DNA of 64,000 nt from positions 186,001-250,000 of the forward strand of contig JAUIIA010000004.1 in NCBI GenBank assembly GCA_030432025.1, given 5' to 3'. How positions within the stretch are numbered: position 1 is the first letter of the stretch; the number at the start of each line of letters is the position of its first letter. This document shows positions 10,901 to 19,320 of the stretch, in pieces. The translations under genes were made by a program, and so were the position numbers. Below the pieces are notes generated by a model. It made no database searches. It worked only from the letters and a program-made list of their open reading frames with translations, and was not told the DNA's origin. Origin of the DNA: Alphaproteobacteria bacterium. Its GTDB lineage: Bacteria > Pseudomonadota > Alphaproteobacteria > Micavibrionales > Micavibrionaceae.

Positions 10901-12679
10901 TTTCTTTTCTTCCGGCTCTTTTTCAGGTACTTCGCCGTAATTATTGGCGCGGCCGATACTTTGCGGGAACAGGAAGTCGATGAATTTTTCCGCCGTTGGT
11001 TGTGGCTCGTGGTTGGCGAGGCCAGGGCGTTCGTTGGCTTGAATGATCACATATTCTGGCTCGGAAGGTGATTTCACGATAAAATCCAGCCCGACTACGG
11101 GAATATGAAGTGTGCGTGCCGCTTCGCGTGCAGCTGCGGCAATATCGGGGTGTAAATCTTCCGTAACATCGTGCAGTGTCCCCCCTTGGTGAAGGCTTGC
11201 GCCTTCCTTCACTTGCAATTCTACGTCCTTGTCGAGGATATCGTCCAGAGAATAGCCCGCGCTGTTGACCGAGTGGCGAAGTTCGTCATCAATCGTGATT
11301 TTTCCCTCGCCTTGTGTTGCTTGTTCACGGCGGCGGCTAAGCTTTTTGATCAAATCCAGAATTGTATGTTCTCCGTCCCCTACGATTACGGGCGGCTTGC
11401 GTATGGCGGCGGCCACGACCTCGTAATCGATAATGACGACGCGCAAATGTTCGCCTTTCAGCATTTCCTGCATGATCACTTTGTGGCTGACTTTATGGGC
11501 CTTATCAATTGCAGTGACCAGTTCGCTGTCAGTACTGACATTGAGCGTTAGTCCAAGCCCGTAATCGGCATCGGCAGGTTTGACGACAATTTTTCCGTGT
11601 TTTTTCAAGAACTGCTTATTCTTGGACGGCGTTGTGACGACTTGTTGATCGGGAACGCTTAAGCCGCCATGGCGCAAGAGACGTACGGTTGTACGTTTAT
11701 CGGAACAACGGCTCATAGCAATGGATGATGTCATGGCGCTCAGGGATTCACGGCATGTAATGGTACGTCCGCCCGTGGAGAGCTTGAAGTAATTATCAAT
11801 TGGGTCAAGAACATCAACGCGTATGCCGCGGCGGCGGGCTTCGTTGATGATGATCATGGAATACGGGTTAAGGCCGCGCTCCAGTTCAGGTCCCAGAAAC
11901 AAATTCTCATTGTATGCGTTTTTGTTCTTAACGCAGAACACGGGGATTTGCTCAAAACCGAGTTTCTTGTACAGGGCAATGGCACCAGTATTGCTGTGGA
12001 GTACGGATAAATCCATGAAGCTGCGCTCCTCTTCCTTGAAGTAAGAGGCGAGGTGTTGAACCATTTGCAAGCCTACACGTGGGCGTTTTGCTTGGGGGTC
12101 AACAGCCAGAGACCATAGGCTGGAGCCGTTTTCAGGGTCGTCGAATGCAAGCTTGTGGTCGATGCCCATGCACACGCCGAGTATGTCGTCCGTTTCATTG
12201 TCGACAGCAACCCAGTATTTAATGGCGATGTGATCTTCCGGTGTTTTGAGGAAGTCTGTGTCGACCGGAACCATGTTGTGGGACAGATAAATACGATTGA
12301 TTTCCTCGATGTCTTTATCGGAATCCGTGTCGAGGGCACGGATGCTAAAGGTTTCAGGTTCACCTTTTAACGGCTGGTACTTTTCGAGCATCAAGCGGTA
12401 GGTAAAGGACGGGTCGATGAAAAGGTCCTGTGGTGCCTTGGCCAGCACGACTTGCGGGTCACGAATATAGAGCGCGAGATCGCGGCAGCCTTCTTCTTCT
12501 TCGTTCATTAAGGCCACAATGTCGTCCTGGGACTTGAATGTGTGGCCGAAAATGAGGTGACCCCAGCCGCATTGAATGTAGACGTCTTCTTTTGGAAGAG
12601 CGTGTGGCTCGCCCCAGTTTTTAAGGCTGGGCGACTCTTCAAGGGTAGACATGCCCGGGTTTTGTTTCTTTACACTCAT
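10898..12679 (-). CDS. N-acetylglutaminylglutamine synthetase-like GNAT/ATP-grasp fusion
   Basis: 593 residues with an N-terminal GNAT acetyltransferase domain (about 105-260; 'SLAVDPQAKRPRVGLQMVQHL' region and 'LHSNTGAIALYKKLGF') and a C-terminal ATP-grasp domain (about 300-575; 'KIVVKPADADYGLGLTL', 'VVGLDFIVK', 'IQANERPGL'). This architecture matches the family known as N-acetylglutaminylglutamine synthetase (TIGR03103 type), which makes an osmoprotective dipeptide. That family usually sits with an asparagine-synthetase-like amidotransferase and a peptidase; neither is next to this gene. Start is the ATG at 12679; a second ATG nine codons later is possible. It converges on gyrB with a 19-bp gap. 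Cyanophycin synthetase is less likely because of the GNAT half. Confidence 0.8.
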
Positions 12680-12833
12680 GCTTTTGGTCCCGCTTTGGCG
12701 AATTCAGAGCCCCTGAATAACATACCCATTCCGCCTAATCAAAGGGACGCTGTATTTTTTAGTCATCTCTCCGGGCCGCTTGCAGCTCTATAATCGATTG
12801 ATTTTTGCGGGGTAAGCCCATATTCTGCGCGCC

Positions 12834-14555
12834 ATGACATCATTAGCGCAAAAATTATCGGGTATTGTTGGTAAAGCATTCGAGGAGCAAGGGCTTCCGG
12901 CGGAGTTGGGAGCTGTACGTGTTTCGGACAGGCCGGATCTATGCCAGTTCCAGTGTAACGGTGCGATGGCGGCGGCCAAAGTCGCGAAGAAAAACCCACG
13001 TGAGATTGCGGAGGGGTTGGTTGATGTTCTGGCCAATGACGAGACATTCGAGAAAGTTGAAATCGCGGGCCCCGGCTTTATCAATCTGGATGTAACGGAC
13101 GCGTTTCTCGCGGCTCATCTTGAGTCAGTTAAAGCGGATGAGCGTGCGGGCGTTGCCGATACAGGCAAGGACCAGACGGTTATTCTGGATTATGGCGGTC
13201 CAAATATTGCGAAACCGATGCATGTCGGGCATTTGCGCGCCTCCATTATTGGTGATTCATTGCGCCGTATCATGAAGTTTGCGGGCTATAACACCATTGG
13301 CGATGTGCATATGGGCGACTGGGGTACGCCTATGGGTATGATCCTCTCCGAGCTGGATATTCGCGGGCACGAAGGGCCGGTGACTATGGAGGAATTGGCC
13401 GAGATATACCCGAAAGCAGCGGCGGATTGTAAGGCGGATGAAACGCGCATGGAGCAGGCGCGCGCAGCAACGAAGAAGTTGCAGGACGGCGACCCAGAAT
13501 ACACAAAACGCTGGCGTCAGTTTATCGACATTTCGATTGAAGGGATGAAGGCGAACTTTGATGCGCTGGGTGTTCATTTTGATGAATGGAAGGGCGAGGC
13601 CGATGCGCATCCGTTTATCGCCCCCATGGTTGAGGCGCTGAAAGATAAGGGTATTGCTGTTCTTGATGACGGTGCGCTTGTTATCGATGTTACACAAGAA
13701 GACGATAAGAAAGAGTTTCCGCCGTTGATTTTACTGAAATCTGACGGTGCGGTGATGTATTCGACCACAGATATGGGGACGATTGTTGATCGTGTAGAAA
13801 GTCATGACCCTGACAAAATCATTTATGTGGTTGATCAGCGTCAGAGCCTGCATTTCGAACAGTTGTTCCGTGCGGCGCGCAAAGGTGCGCTGGTGAAGGA
13901 TGATGTGGAGCTGACCTTTGCAGGTTTTGGAACGATGAACGGTACGGACGGTAAGCCGTTCAAGACCCGTGCGGGTGGCGTGATGCGTCTTGAAGACCTG
14001 ATTGCTATGGGTGTCGAGAAGGCCGAGGCGCGTTTGAATGAAGCGGAGCTGGCCACGGACATTGACGAGGCTGAACGTGCGGACATTGCGAAGAAGGTTG
14101 CCTTGGCGGCGATTAAGTTTGCGGATCTGCAAAATCAACGCCAATCTGACTATGTGTTTGATCTTGACCGCATGACGAGCTTCGAAGGCAAAACGGGTCC
14201 GTATTTATTGTATCAGGCTGTACGTATTCAGAGCCTGCTCAAGAAAGCGGAGGCACAAGGTTTGAGCGCGGGCAGTGAATTCGTTTTACAGGATGCGGAC
14301 AAACCGCTGGCACTTTTATTGGCCGAATTGCCGGACCATTTTGAAAATACGTTGAAGAATTACACGCCGCATGTGCTGTGTGATTATGCTTATAAGTTGG
14401 CGCAGGCATTTAGCTCTTTCTACGGCAACTGTCATATCCTGTCGGAGGAGGACGAAGCTGTACGTGCATCGCGTCTGGCCCTGTGTGCGCAAACGCATTG
14501 TCAACTGGTCATGGTGCTGAAGGTTCTGGGGATTGAAGTTCCGGCCAGTATGTAG
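12834..14555 (+). CDS. argS: Arginyl-tRNA synthetase
   Basis: Class I aminoacyl-tRNA synthetase that charges tRNA-Arg. It has 573 residues. The HIGH motif is 'HVGH' (about residues 129-132) in 'GPNIAKPMHVGHLR'. The KMSK position has the relaxed form often seen in ArgS, near 'NGTDGKPFKTRAGG'. The C-terminal anticodon-binding domain ends in 'LVMVLKVLGIEVPASM', as usual. No neighbour is functionally linked in an obvious way. Confidence 0.97.
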   Translation: MTSLAQKLSGIVGKAFEEQGLPAELGAVRVSDRPDLCQFQCNGAMAAAKVAKKNPREIAEGLVDVLANDETFEKVEIAGPGFINLDVTDAFLAAHLESVKADERAGVADTGKDQTVILDYGGPNIAKPMHVGHLRASIIGDSLRRIMKFAGYNTIGDVHMGDWGTPMGMILSELDIRGHEGPVTMEELAEIYPKAAADCKADETRMEQARAATKKLQDGDPEYTKRWRQFIDISIEGMKANFDALGVHFDEWKGEADAHPFIAPMVEALKDKGIAVLDDGALVIDVTQEDDKKEFPPLILLKSDGAVMYSTTDMGTIVDRVESHDPDKIIYVVDQRQSLHFEQLFRAARKGALVKDDVELTFAGFGTMNGTDGKPFKTRAGGVMRLEDLIAMGVEKAEARLNEAELATDIDEAERADIAKKVALAAIKFADLQNQRQSDYVFDLDRMTSFEGKTGPYLLYQAVRIQSLLKKAEAQGLSAGSEFVLQDADKPLALLLAELPDHFENTLKNYTPHVLCDYAYKLAQAFSSFYGNCHILSEEDEAVRASRLALCAQTHCQLVMVLKVLGIEVPASM

Positions 14556-14594
14556 GTGCTTGACCGTTTTTAAAAATTGGCTAATAATGGCCAA

Positions 14595-15494
14595 ATGCTT
14601 GGTGTTAAATCCATAAATATTACCCATTCACTGCTTCATCAAATTAGCGATATTGATGAGTTCAAAGGGCTATGGACGGGTTTGGATAAGCATACGACAG
14701 GTTTGAAGTTTCTGGCTGATGTGACCGAACATGGAGCGAAGCTCGAGCGTGTGCTCAAGCCGCTGCAGGATAAAGGTCTTAATCCCGATATTATTTGTAT
14801 CCTCAATGCGATGCTGATCGGCGAGCAGGGGATGAGTGTTTTCAAGGACAGAACTGTGCCTTTACCGTTTTCATCGGGTGATAAGGTCTTTGGTGTTCTG
14901 GATACGGCTGAACCAGATCAGGTGTTGCCGCTTTTGCAAAAACTGTGCGATTGGGTAAATGAAAGTCTCGAGAAAAAAGACGTACACCCGTTATTGGTCG
15001 CGGCTGTATTTAATGCGATTTTCCTGCAGATTTGTCCCTTTACCGCCGGTACACAACGTTCGGCACGTTTTTTGACTGTGTTTATCTTGCTGAAGGCGGG
15101 ATATGTCTATGCGCCGTATATTGCATTCGGGCCGTTGTTCGAAAAGAAAATGCAGCGGATGTATGAAGCGCTGAAGCATAATCAGGATTCTCTGGAGGAG
15201 GGGCGTCCTGATTGGAGTCAGTGGATGCCATTCTATCTGGAGGTTTTACAAGACCAGAAGCAGGTTCTGCTGGATCGGCTGGAATCACAGGAAACCGAGC
15301 TAAAACAGCTTTCGGAGCTGGCGGCCAAGATTATGGCGCTGTTCAAAGAGCATAAGCGCTTGCAGATGAAAGAGATTATACAGCACACGCGTGGGCGCAG
15401 GGCGACTATTAAAATCCGTTTACAGGAATTGCTGGAAGGCGGGTATATTAAGCGCCACGGGGCAGGTCGCGCGACGTGGTATTCCCTAGTCTAA
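14595..15494 (+). CDS. Fic-fold protein with degenerate active site and C-terminal winged helix
   Basis: 299 residues. The Fic core is recognisable from 'HPLLVAAVFNAIFLQI' (starting at H131) and the following motif, but the canonical HPFxDGNGRxxR reads CPFTAGTQRSAR (C147 to R158). The catalytic His is Cys, the Asp is Ala and the GN of the anion-binding loop is GT. AMP transfer by the normal mechanism is therefore unlikely. The C-terminal 60 residues ('MKEIIQHTRGRRATIKIRLQELLEGGYI') resemble a winged helix-turn-helix, so a regulatory role is plausible. An in-frame TTG at 14577 is an alternative start; neither start has a strong ribosome binding site. It converges on the type IVB secretion block with a 4-bp overlap. 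Role unknown. Confidence 0.75.
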   Translation: MLGVKSINITHSLLHQISDIDEFKGLWTGLDKHTTGLKFLADVTEHGAKLERVLKPLQDKGLNPDIICILNAMLIGEQGMSVFKDRTVPLPFSSGDKVFGVLDTAEPDQVLPLLQKLCDWVNESLEKKDVHPLLVAAVFNAIFLQICPFTAGTQRSARFLTVFILLKAGYVYAPYIAFGPLFEKKMQRMYEALKHNQDSLEEGRPDWSQWMPFYLEVLQDQKQVLLDRLESQETELKQLSELAAKIMALFKEHKRLQMKEIIQHTRGRRATIKIRLQELLEGGYIKRHGAGRATWYSLV

Positions 15495-16192
15495 CGAACA
15501 ATTAGAACAGAATAGAAGATGTGCATGTTATCATCGCTATCCAGATAGCAGGCGGTTTCGTTACCTGTCAGGTTTGCGTCTGAATCCCCGACATCGCCGA
15601 AATCCTTAAAGTTACCGTCAAAAGCCCCAAAGCCGGACGCGCCGTTCGCGTCTGTCGGAATGCCTGTGATGCCCAGTTTCCTGTTAATTGCCGCACATAA
15701 GGTCGGGTCAATATTTCGGGAAGCCAGTGTCATTTCCGTACAGGTAGCATTGCCGTTACAACCGACGCCGTCGATCGCATTATCGCCGGAGCCGACAAAG
15801 TTATAGTTGTCTACGCTTCTGTAAGTCAGGCCACCGCCCTCAGCAACGTATACGTGACAGGTTTTATCGGCAGGGGCATTCGCGTTGTAATGGTCGGCGG
15901 AGTTGTCGGTGATGTTGCCATCTCTGTTTACATCACGTTGAAAGCTGATCTGGTTTTCGGAGCAGCCGTTGCGCCGTAGTCTGCTGACCGTTCGTTCGAC
16001 TTGTTGAGCAAAGTCGAGAAGGTCAGAGGATGTTAGCTCGGCTTGTCTGTCCGTCATCTGGCTGGTTGTATCGCTGCGGAAGCCGCGGGAAACGGTGAAT
16101 GAGAGTGCGGCGAACAGCACAAGCCCCAAAAGTATGAAGATGAAGACATTCCCGCGTTCGGCTGCGCGAACGGGGTTGTTATTCGGCGGCAT
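15491..16192 (-). CDS. Pilin-like single-membrane-segment protein in the type IVB block
   Basis: 233-residue unknown protein. A short charged start (MPPNNNPVRAAERGN) is followed by one hydrophobic segment (about residues 16-34, 'VFIFILLGLVLFAALSFTV') and a polar, Cys-containing exported domain rich in Asn, Asp and Gly. This looks like a prepilin or TadE-type N-terminus, with 'ERGN' before the hydrophobic stretch, but no processing site is certain. The ATG at 16192 overlaps the dotL stop by 14 bp, so it belongs to the same operon. The frame stays open further upstream only because it shadows dotL. An extracellular or periplasmic part of the secretion apparatus is possible (inference). Confidence 0.7.
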   Translation of the reverse strand: MPPNNNPVRAAERGNVFIFILLGLVLFAALSFTVSRGFRSDTTSQMTDRQAELTSSDLLDFAQQVERTVSRLRRNGCSENQISFQRDVNRDGNITDNSADHYNANAPADKTCHVYVAEGGGLTYRSVDNYNFVGSGDNAIDGVGCNGNATCTEMTLASRNIDPTLCAAINRKLGITGIPTDANGASGFGAFDGNFKDFGDVGDSDANLTGNETACYLDSDDNMHIFYSVLIVR

Positions 16193-18686
16193 CAATATTC
16201 TCGCTGTCCTTACCGGTGAAAAGCTTTTTGGCGTTTTCCTCTGCGGCTTTGTCGATAATATCCTGAATTTCCTTGGGCAGCTGTGGCTTTGCCGGAAGCG
16301 CTTCTTCCGGCTGTTTTGCCGCAGGTTGCTCTGTTGGCGGTGTCTGCGCGGGCGGTGCTGCAGGTGGTTGTTGTGTCGGAGGTTGTTGCGGCGGTGCTGC
16401 TTGCGCCGGTGGTGGCGTAGCAGGTTTTTGTTCTGTTGGTGGCGTTGTCGCCGCGGCAGGTGGGGGTGTAGCTGCCGGTTTTTTGTCGCCTGCGCCAAAG
16501 AAACCCATCGGGTTGCCGCCGCTGTCCCCAGACGCTGGTGGTGCGGATTGTGCGGGTGGGGGCGTAGCAGGTTTTTGTGCGTTTCCGGTTGGAATCGGTG
16601 ATGCTGGTGGTTTGGCTGCGTTTGGTTTTGCCGCATTCGGCTTGGCGGCATTGCCTGTCGCCGGGGATTTTGATCCGGCAGCTCCCGCTGCTTTTGCAGG
16701 TGGGGCTTCGAGTTTGTTGTTGATGGCGTGGACTTGCACCATGGCCATGATACCACGGTCGACAGGGTCGATGTCTTTTTTGATCTTCGCAAAGCCTTCG
16801 TTCATGGCATCGATTTCCGCAGGCGTTGGTACGGCAACATCGGAACGCTCCGCAGTCCAGCTCTTGTTGACCATAAGGTCACGAAGCTTGGTGATGGAGT
16901 TAGCATGCTTCATCAACTCTTCATCAGGTGGCGGAAGTGCCAGGAAGCGGGTGACACGCATGGCTTTGGCAAAGCCGGGATTGGAGTAGAAGACGGCGCA
17001 GTCTACGACGATTTCGCCGAAGGTGATGACGGCCTGACCTTCTTTAAAGCCACGCAAATCGTCATAGTTCGCACGCGGACGCATTTGCACACCCGCCTGT
17101 TGTGTATCGAAATATGAACCAAGTTCGGTACCACCGGCCATCTGGAAGCCTGAGACCTCCGTCACGATCGCGGTACCAACGGTTTTCTCAAAGAATTCCT
17201 TGGTTTCGGTTGGGTCTTCAAGCTTACCGAAAATCTTGATGTTACAGTTCGCCGTAATGGAGTTCGCTTCCTCACGGACACGTTTTTTCATCGCGGGCAA
17301 ATCCTGTCCCGAGAAGACTAGACAGAAACCCAGAGAACGCGCCTGCGCGGCCATAACGGCCATACCTTGCGCGGTATAGTAACCAACCTCGTCAAAGACC
17401 GTCATGAACGGCGTGTTGGAGTGGGTCGGTTTGTTCTCGATCACCGTTTCGGATGAGCCTTCCACTGTGGAACCCAAGGTCGAACCCATCATCCCTTTCA
17501 TGGTGGAGGCCACGATTTTACCCAAGTTAGCGATTTCGTCGCCGGATTTTTCCAAGGCCGGAATCAACACGATCAGGATACGGCGGTTGAGGACCACGTC
17601 CATCATGTCCACATCGGCGGCTTGCGTATCAAAGATGTAGCCGTAGTCGTCACCAAGAGACTGCAAGGAACGGGTGAACTGCATCGCCAGATAGCCGTGC
17701 TGCTGGGAAGCGGTGTTTGTGTCGTATTGCGGTGTATCGGGGCCGGGCGGTTTAACCTTACCTTCGTCGTCATATGCATCACCGTTAAAGCCGGGCAATG
17801 TATCGAGGTAACCGTTCAAACCTTCGCGCAGTTCCAGGGGCACGGCTTCGTCACGCTGGAGTTTGATCACGTTATTCAAGGACAGATAGTCACGAATGGT
17901 TCGGACCGATAGCGGCATGTCTTGCTTGTCACGCTTCCATGTCAGGATCGGCATCATGGCCGAGACAAGCGCCACCGCACGTTCTTTCCACATTGCGTTG
18001 TCACCTTCGGATTCCGGCATCAGGGACACAAGCATGTTCACCAGATAGGATGCGGAACCGGATGAGAACGGGTTCATGGTGTTGGACGGTGCGGAGACGT
18101 CGGAGTTACCCGTCATGTAGTTCAGTACCAGCAAGTCATCATCGCGGCCGAAGCGGCGGACAAGTGAGGATAGCGAGGACCAAAGGTCGGTATCCGCTTT
18201 ACCATCGACATACACAAAGCCCGAGCCCCATGCGATGGCGTTACTCACCATAGATTTCAGGCCTTCCGTTTTACCGGCACCGGTTGTACCGAGGTAAAGC
18301 ACGTGGGTACGAGCATCGGAGTTGGTGAACCAGACTTCTTCGTTGGTTTTTTCAACGTTTCCTAAATACAGAATACCTTCAGGCTTACCCGGTTTGGCAC
18401 CGCGACCGTTATTCGGGTCCATAAATTTGGCACCGAGCGGCAGTTTGAAGGCCAAAGATTTGTCGCGCGCCGTCAGCCACCAGAAATACAGCGCCAAAAA
18501 GACCATGATGACATCGGCAAACGCCAAAGCCCAGTCGTTCCAGAGGATTGCACCACCTGCCATAATGAAGACGGCCGTTGAATAGGTCGTCGTCGACATG
18601 GCATCGCTAACACGGGTCCATAAGGGGCGTACGTCCCGAAGGACGGCCTCATGCTTATGTTCGTATTTGCGCTGGTCTAAAGCCAC
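16179..18686 (-). CDS. dotL: Type IVB secretion coupling ATPase DotL/IcmO-like
   Basis: 835-residue VirD4/TraG-like coupling ATPase of the Dot/Icm class, which recruits effectors to the inner-membrane channel. Two N-terminal membrane segments (about 35-50 and 53-71) are followed by the nucleotide-binding domain: Walker A GTTGAGKT at 133-140 and Walker B in 'PFMTVFDEVGYYTAQG'. 'GFCLVFSGQDLPAMKKR' and 'ANCNIKIFGKLEDP' also fit DotL. Residues about 664-800 are Pro/Ala/Gln-rich with repeated units (KPNAAKPNAAKP; QKPATPPPAQ occurs twice). A short more normal sequence ends the protein. In Legionella the DotL C-terminus binds adaptor proteins; the tail here is quite different. It is downstream of dotM and an unknown gene. 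Confidence 0.88.
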   Translation of the reverse strand: MALDQRKYEHKHEAVLRDVRPLWTRVSDAMSTTTYSTAVFIMAGGAILWNDWALAFADVIMVFLALYFWWLTARDKSLAFKLPLGAKFMDPNNGRGAKPGKPEGILYLGNVEKTNEEVWFTNSDARTHVLYLGTTGAGKTEGLKSMVSNAIAWGSGFVYVDGKADTDLWSSLSSLVRRFGRDDDLLVLNYMTGNSDVSAPSNTMNPFSSGSASYLVNMLVSLMPESEGDNAMWKERAVALVSAMMPILTWKRDKQDMPLSVRTIRDYLSLNNVIKLQRDEAVPLELREGLNGYLDTLPGFNGDAYDDEGKVKPPGPDTPQYDTNTASQQHGYLAMQFTRSLQSLGDDYGYIFDTQAADVDMMDVVLNRRILIVLIPALEKSGDEIANLGKIVASTMKGMMGSTLGSTVEGSSETVIENKPTHSNTPFMTVFDEVGYYTAQGMAVMAAQARSLGFCLVFSGQDLPAMKKRVREEANSITANCNIKIFGKLEDPTETKEFFEKTVGTAIVTEVSGFQMAGGTELGSYFDTQQAGVQMRPRANYDDLRGFKEGQAVITFGEIVVDCAVFYSNPGFAKAMRVTRFLALPPPDEELMKHANSITKLRDLMVNKSWTAERSDVAVPTPAEIDAMNEGFAKIKKDIDPVDRGIMAMVQVHAINNKLEAPPAKAAGAAGSKSPATGNAAKPNAAKPNAAKPPASPIPTGNAQKPATPPPAQSAPPASGDSGGNPMGFFGAGDKKPAATPPPAAATTPPTEQKPATPPPAQAAPPQQPPTQQPPAAPPAQTPPTEQPAAKQPEEALPAKPQLPKEIQDIIDKAAEENAKKLFTGKDSENIDAAE

Positions 18687-18698
18687 TAATTATCCTCT

Positions 18699-19295
18699 CT
18701 ATTGCCCGCTTAAAAAGGCATCCGCCGAAACAGGTACGCCTGATGATTCTTGCGGGTTGATGTTTGCGCTGGCGCCGATGTTGGCATCAGGTGTCGGTGC
18801 TCTTTGGTGGCGTGGGCCTGTATAATAAGCATCAGGCATGATGTAGCCCCAGATCATGACAATGATGACCAAAAAGACGACGGAGGCTACTACACCCATT
18901 AAGCGTTGCTTGATTTCACCGGGCTTACGGGGCTTTTTCACCTTGACCGGTCTGTCGTTTGCTACGGCTGCTCCGCCAGCGGAGGCACCGCCACCGCGAA
19001 TATGTCCATGTGCATTTTCCATTGCCTGTGACGTCAGCATCAAGCCTTCCAGAGCCGCGTCACGGTTAGGGAAGGTTGCGACCTCGACGACCTCTCCGGC
19101 GGCACTTTTCAGGGACAGCGTATGTTCGCCCTTATCTCCTTTTTCCAGCACTTCCATGGCGGAAGCCTTGGCTTTGGCGACATCCATTGTCCACACGACG
19201 GGTGTCTTGGCTTCAGGAAAAGACAGGATTAGCTTACCGTCTACGACTTTGGCGCTGGCGCTGCTTTGAGGGGCTTTTTGTTTAAAATTTAACAT
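18699..19295 (-). CDS. Unknown single-pass membrane protein between dotM and dotL
   Basis: 198 residues with no family I recognise. Residues 1-90 are a soluble, probably cytosolic domain with alternating strands ('VVDGKLILSFPEAKTPVVWTM'). A Gly/Ala-rich linker and a Lys/Arg-rich stretch (RPVKVKKPRKPGEIKQR) lead into one membrane segment (about 135-152, 'VASVVFLVIIVMIWGYI') and a short, likely periplasmic tail. It lies 12 bp upstream of dotL and 25 bp downstream of dotM, so it is probably a lineage-specific part of the same secretion or coupling complex. That role is inferred from position only. Confidence 0.7.
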   Translation of the reverse strand: MLNFKQKAPQSSASAKVVDGKLILSFPEAKTPVVWTMDVAKAKASAMEVLEKGDKGEHTLSLKSAAGEVVEVATFPNRDAALEGLMLTSQAMENAHGHIRGGGASAGGAAVANDRPVKVKKPRKPGEIKQRLMGVVASVVFLVIIVMIWGYIMPDAYYTGPRHQRAPTPDANIGASANINPQESSGVPVSADAFLSGQ

Positions 19296-19320
19296 CTCTT
19301 AATTTTGTCCTTATTGATCT

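Noticed and set aside
14577-14592. Small hairpin TTGGC...GCCAA after argS
   Set aside because: Only five pairs and no T run, so not a terminator.
16193-16792. N-terminal extension of the pilin-like protein
   Set aside because: The extra part shadows dotL and is Gln/His/Arg-rich low-complexity sequence; the ATG at 16192 fits the gene start.
16273-16989. Long forward-strand open frame rich in Gly and Cys
   Set aside because: It is the antisense of the Pro/Ala/Gln-rich tail of dotL; the composition follows from that tail, and there is no start signal.
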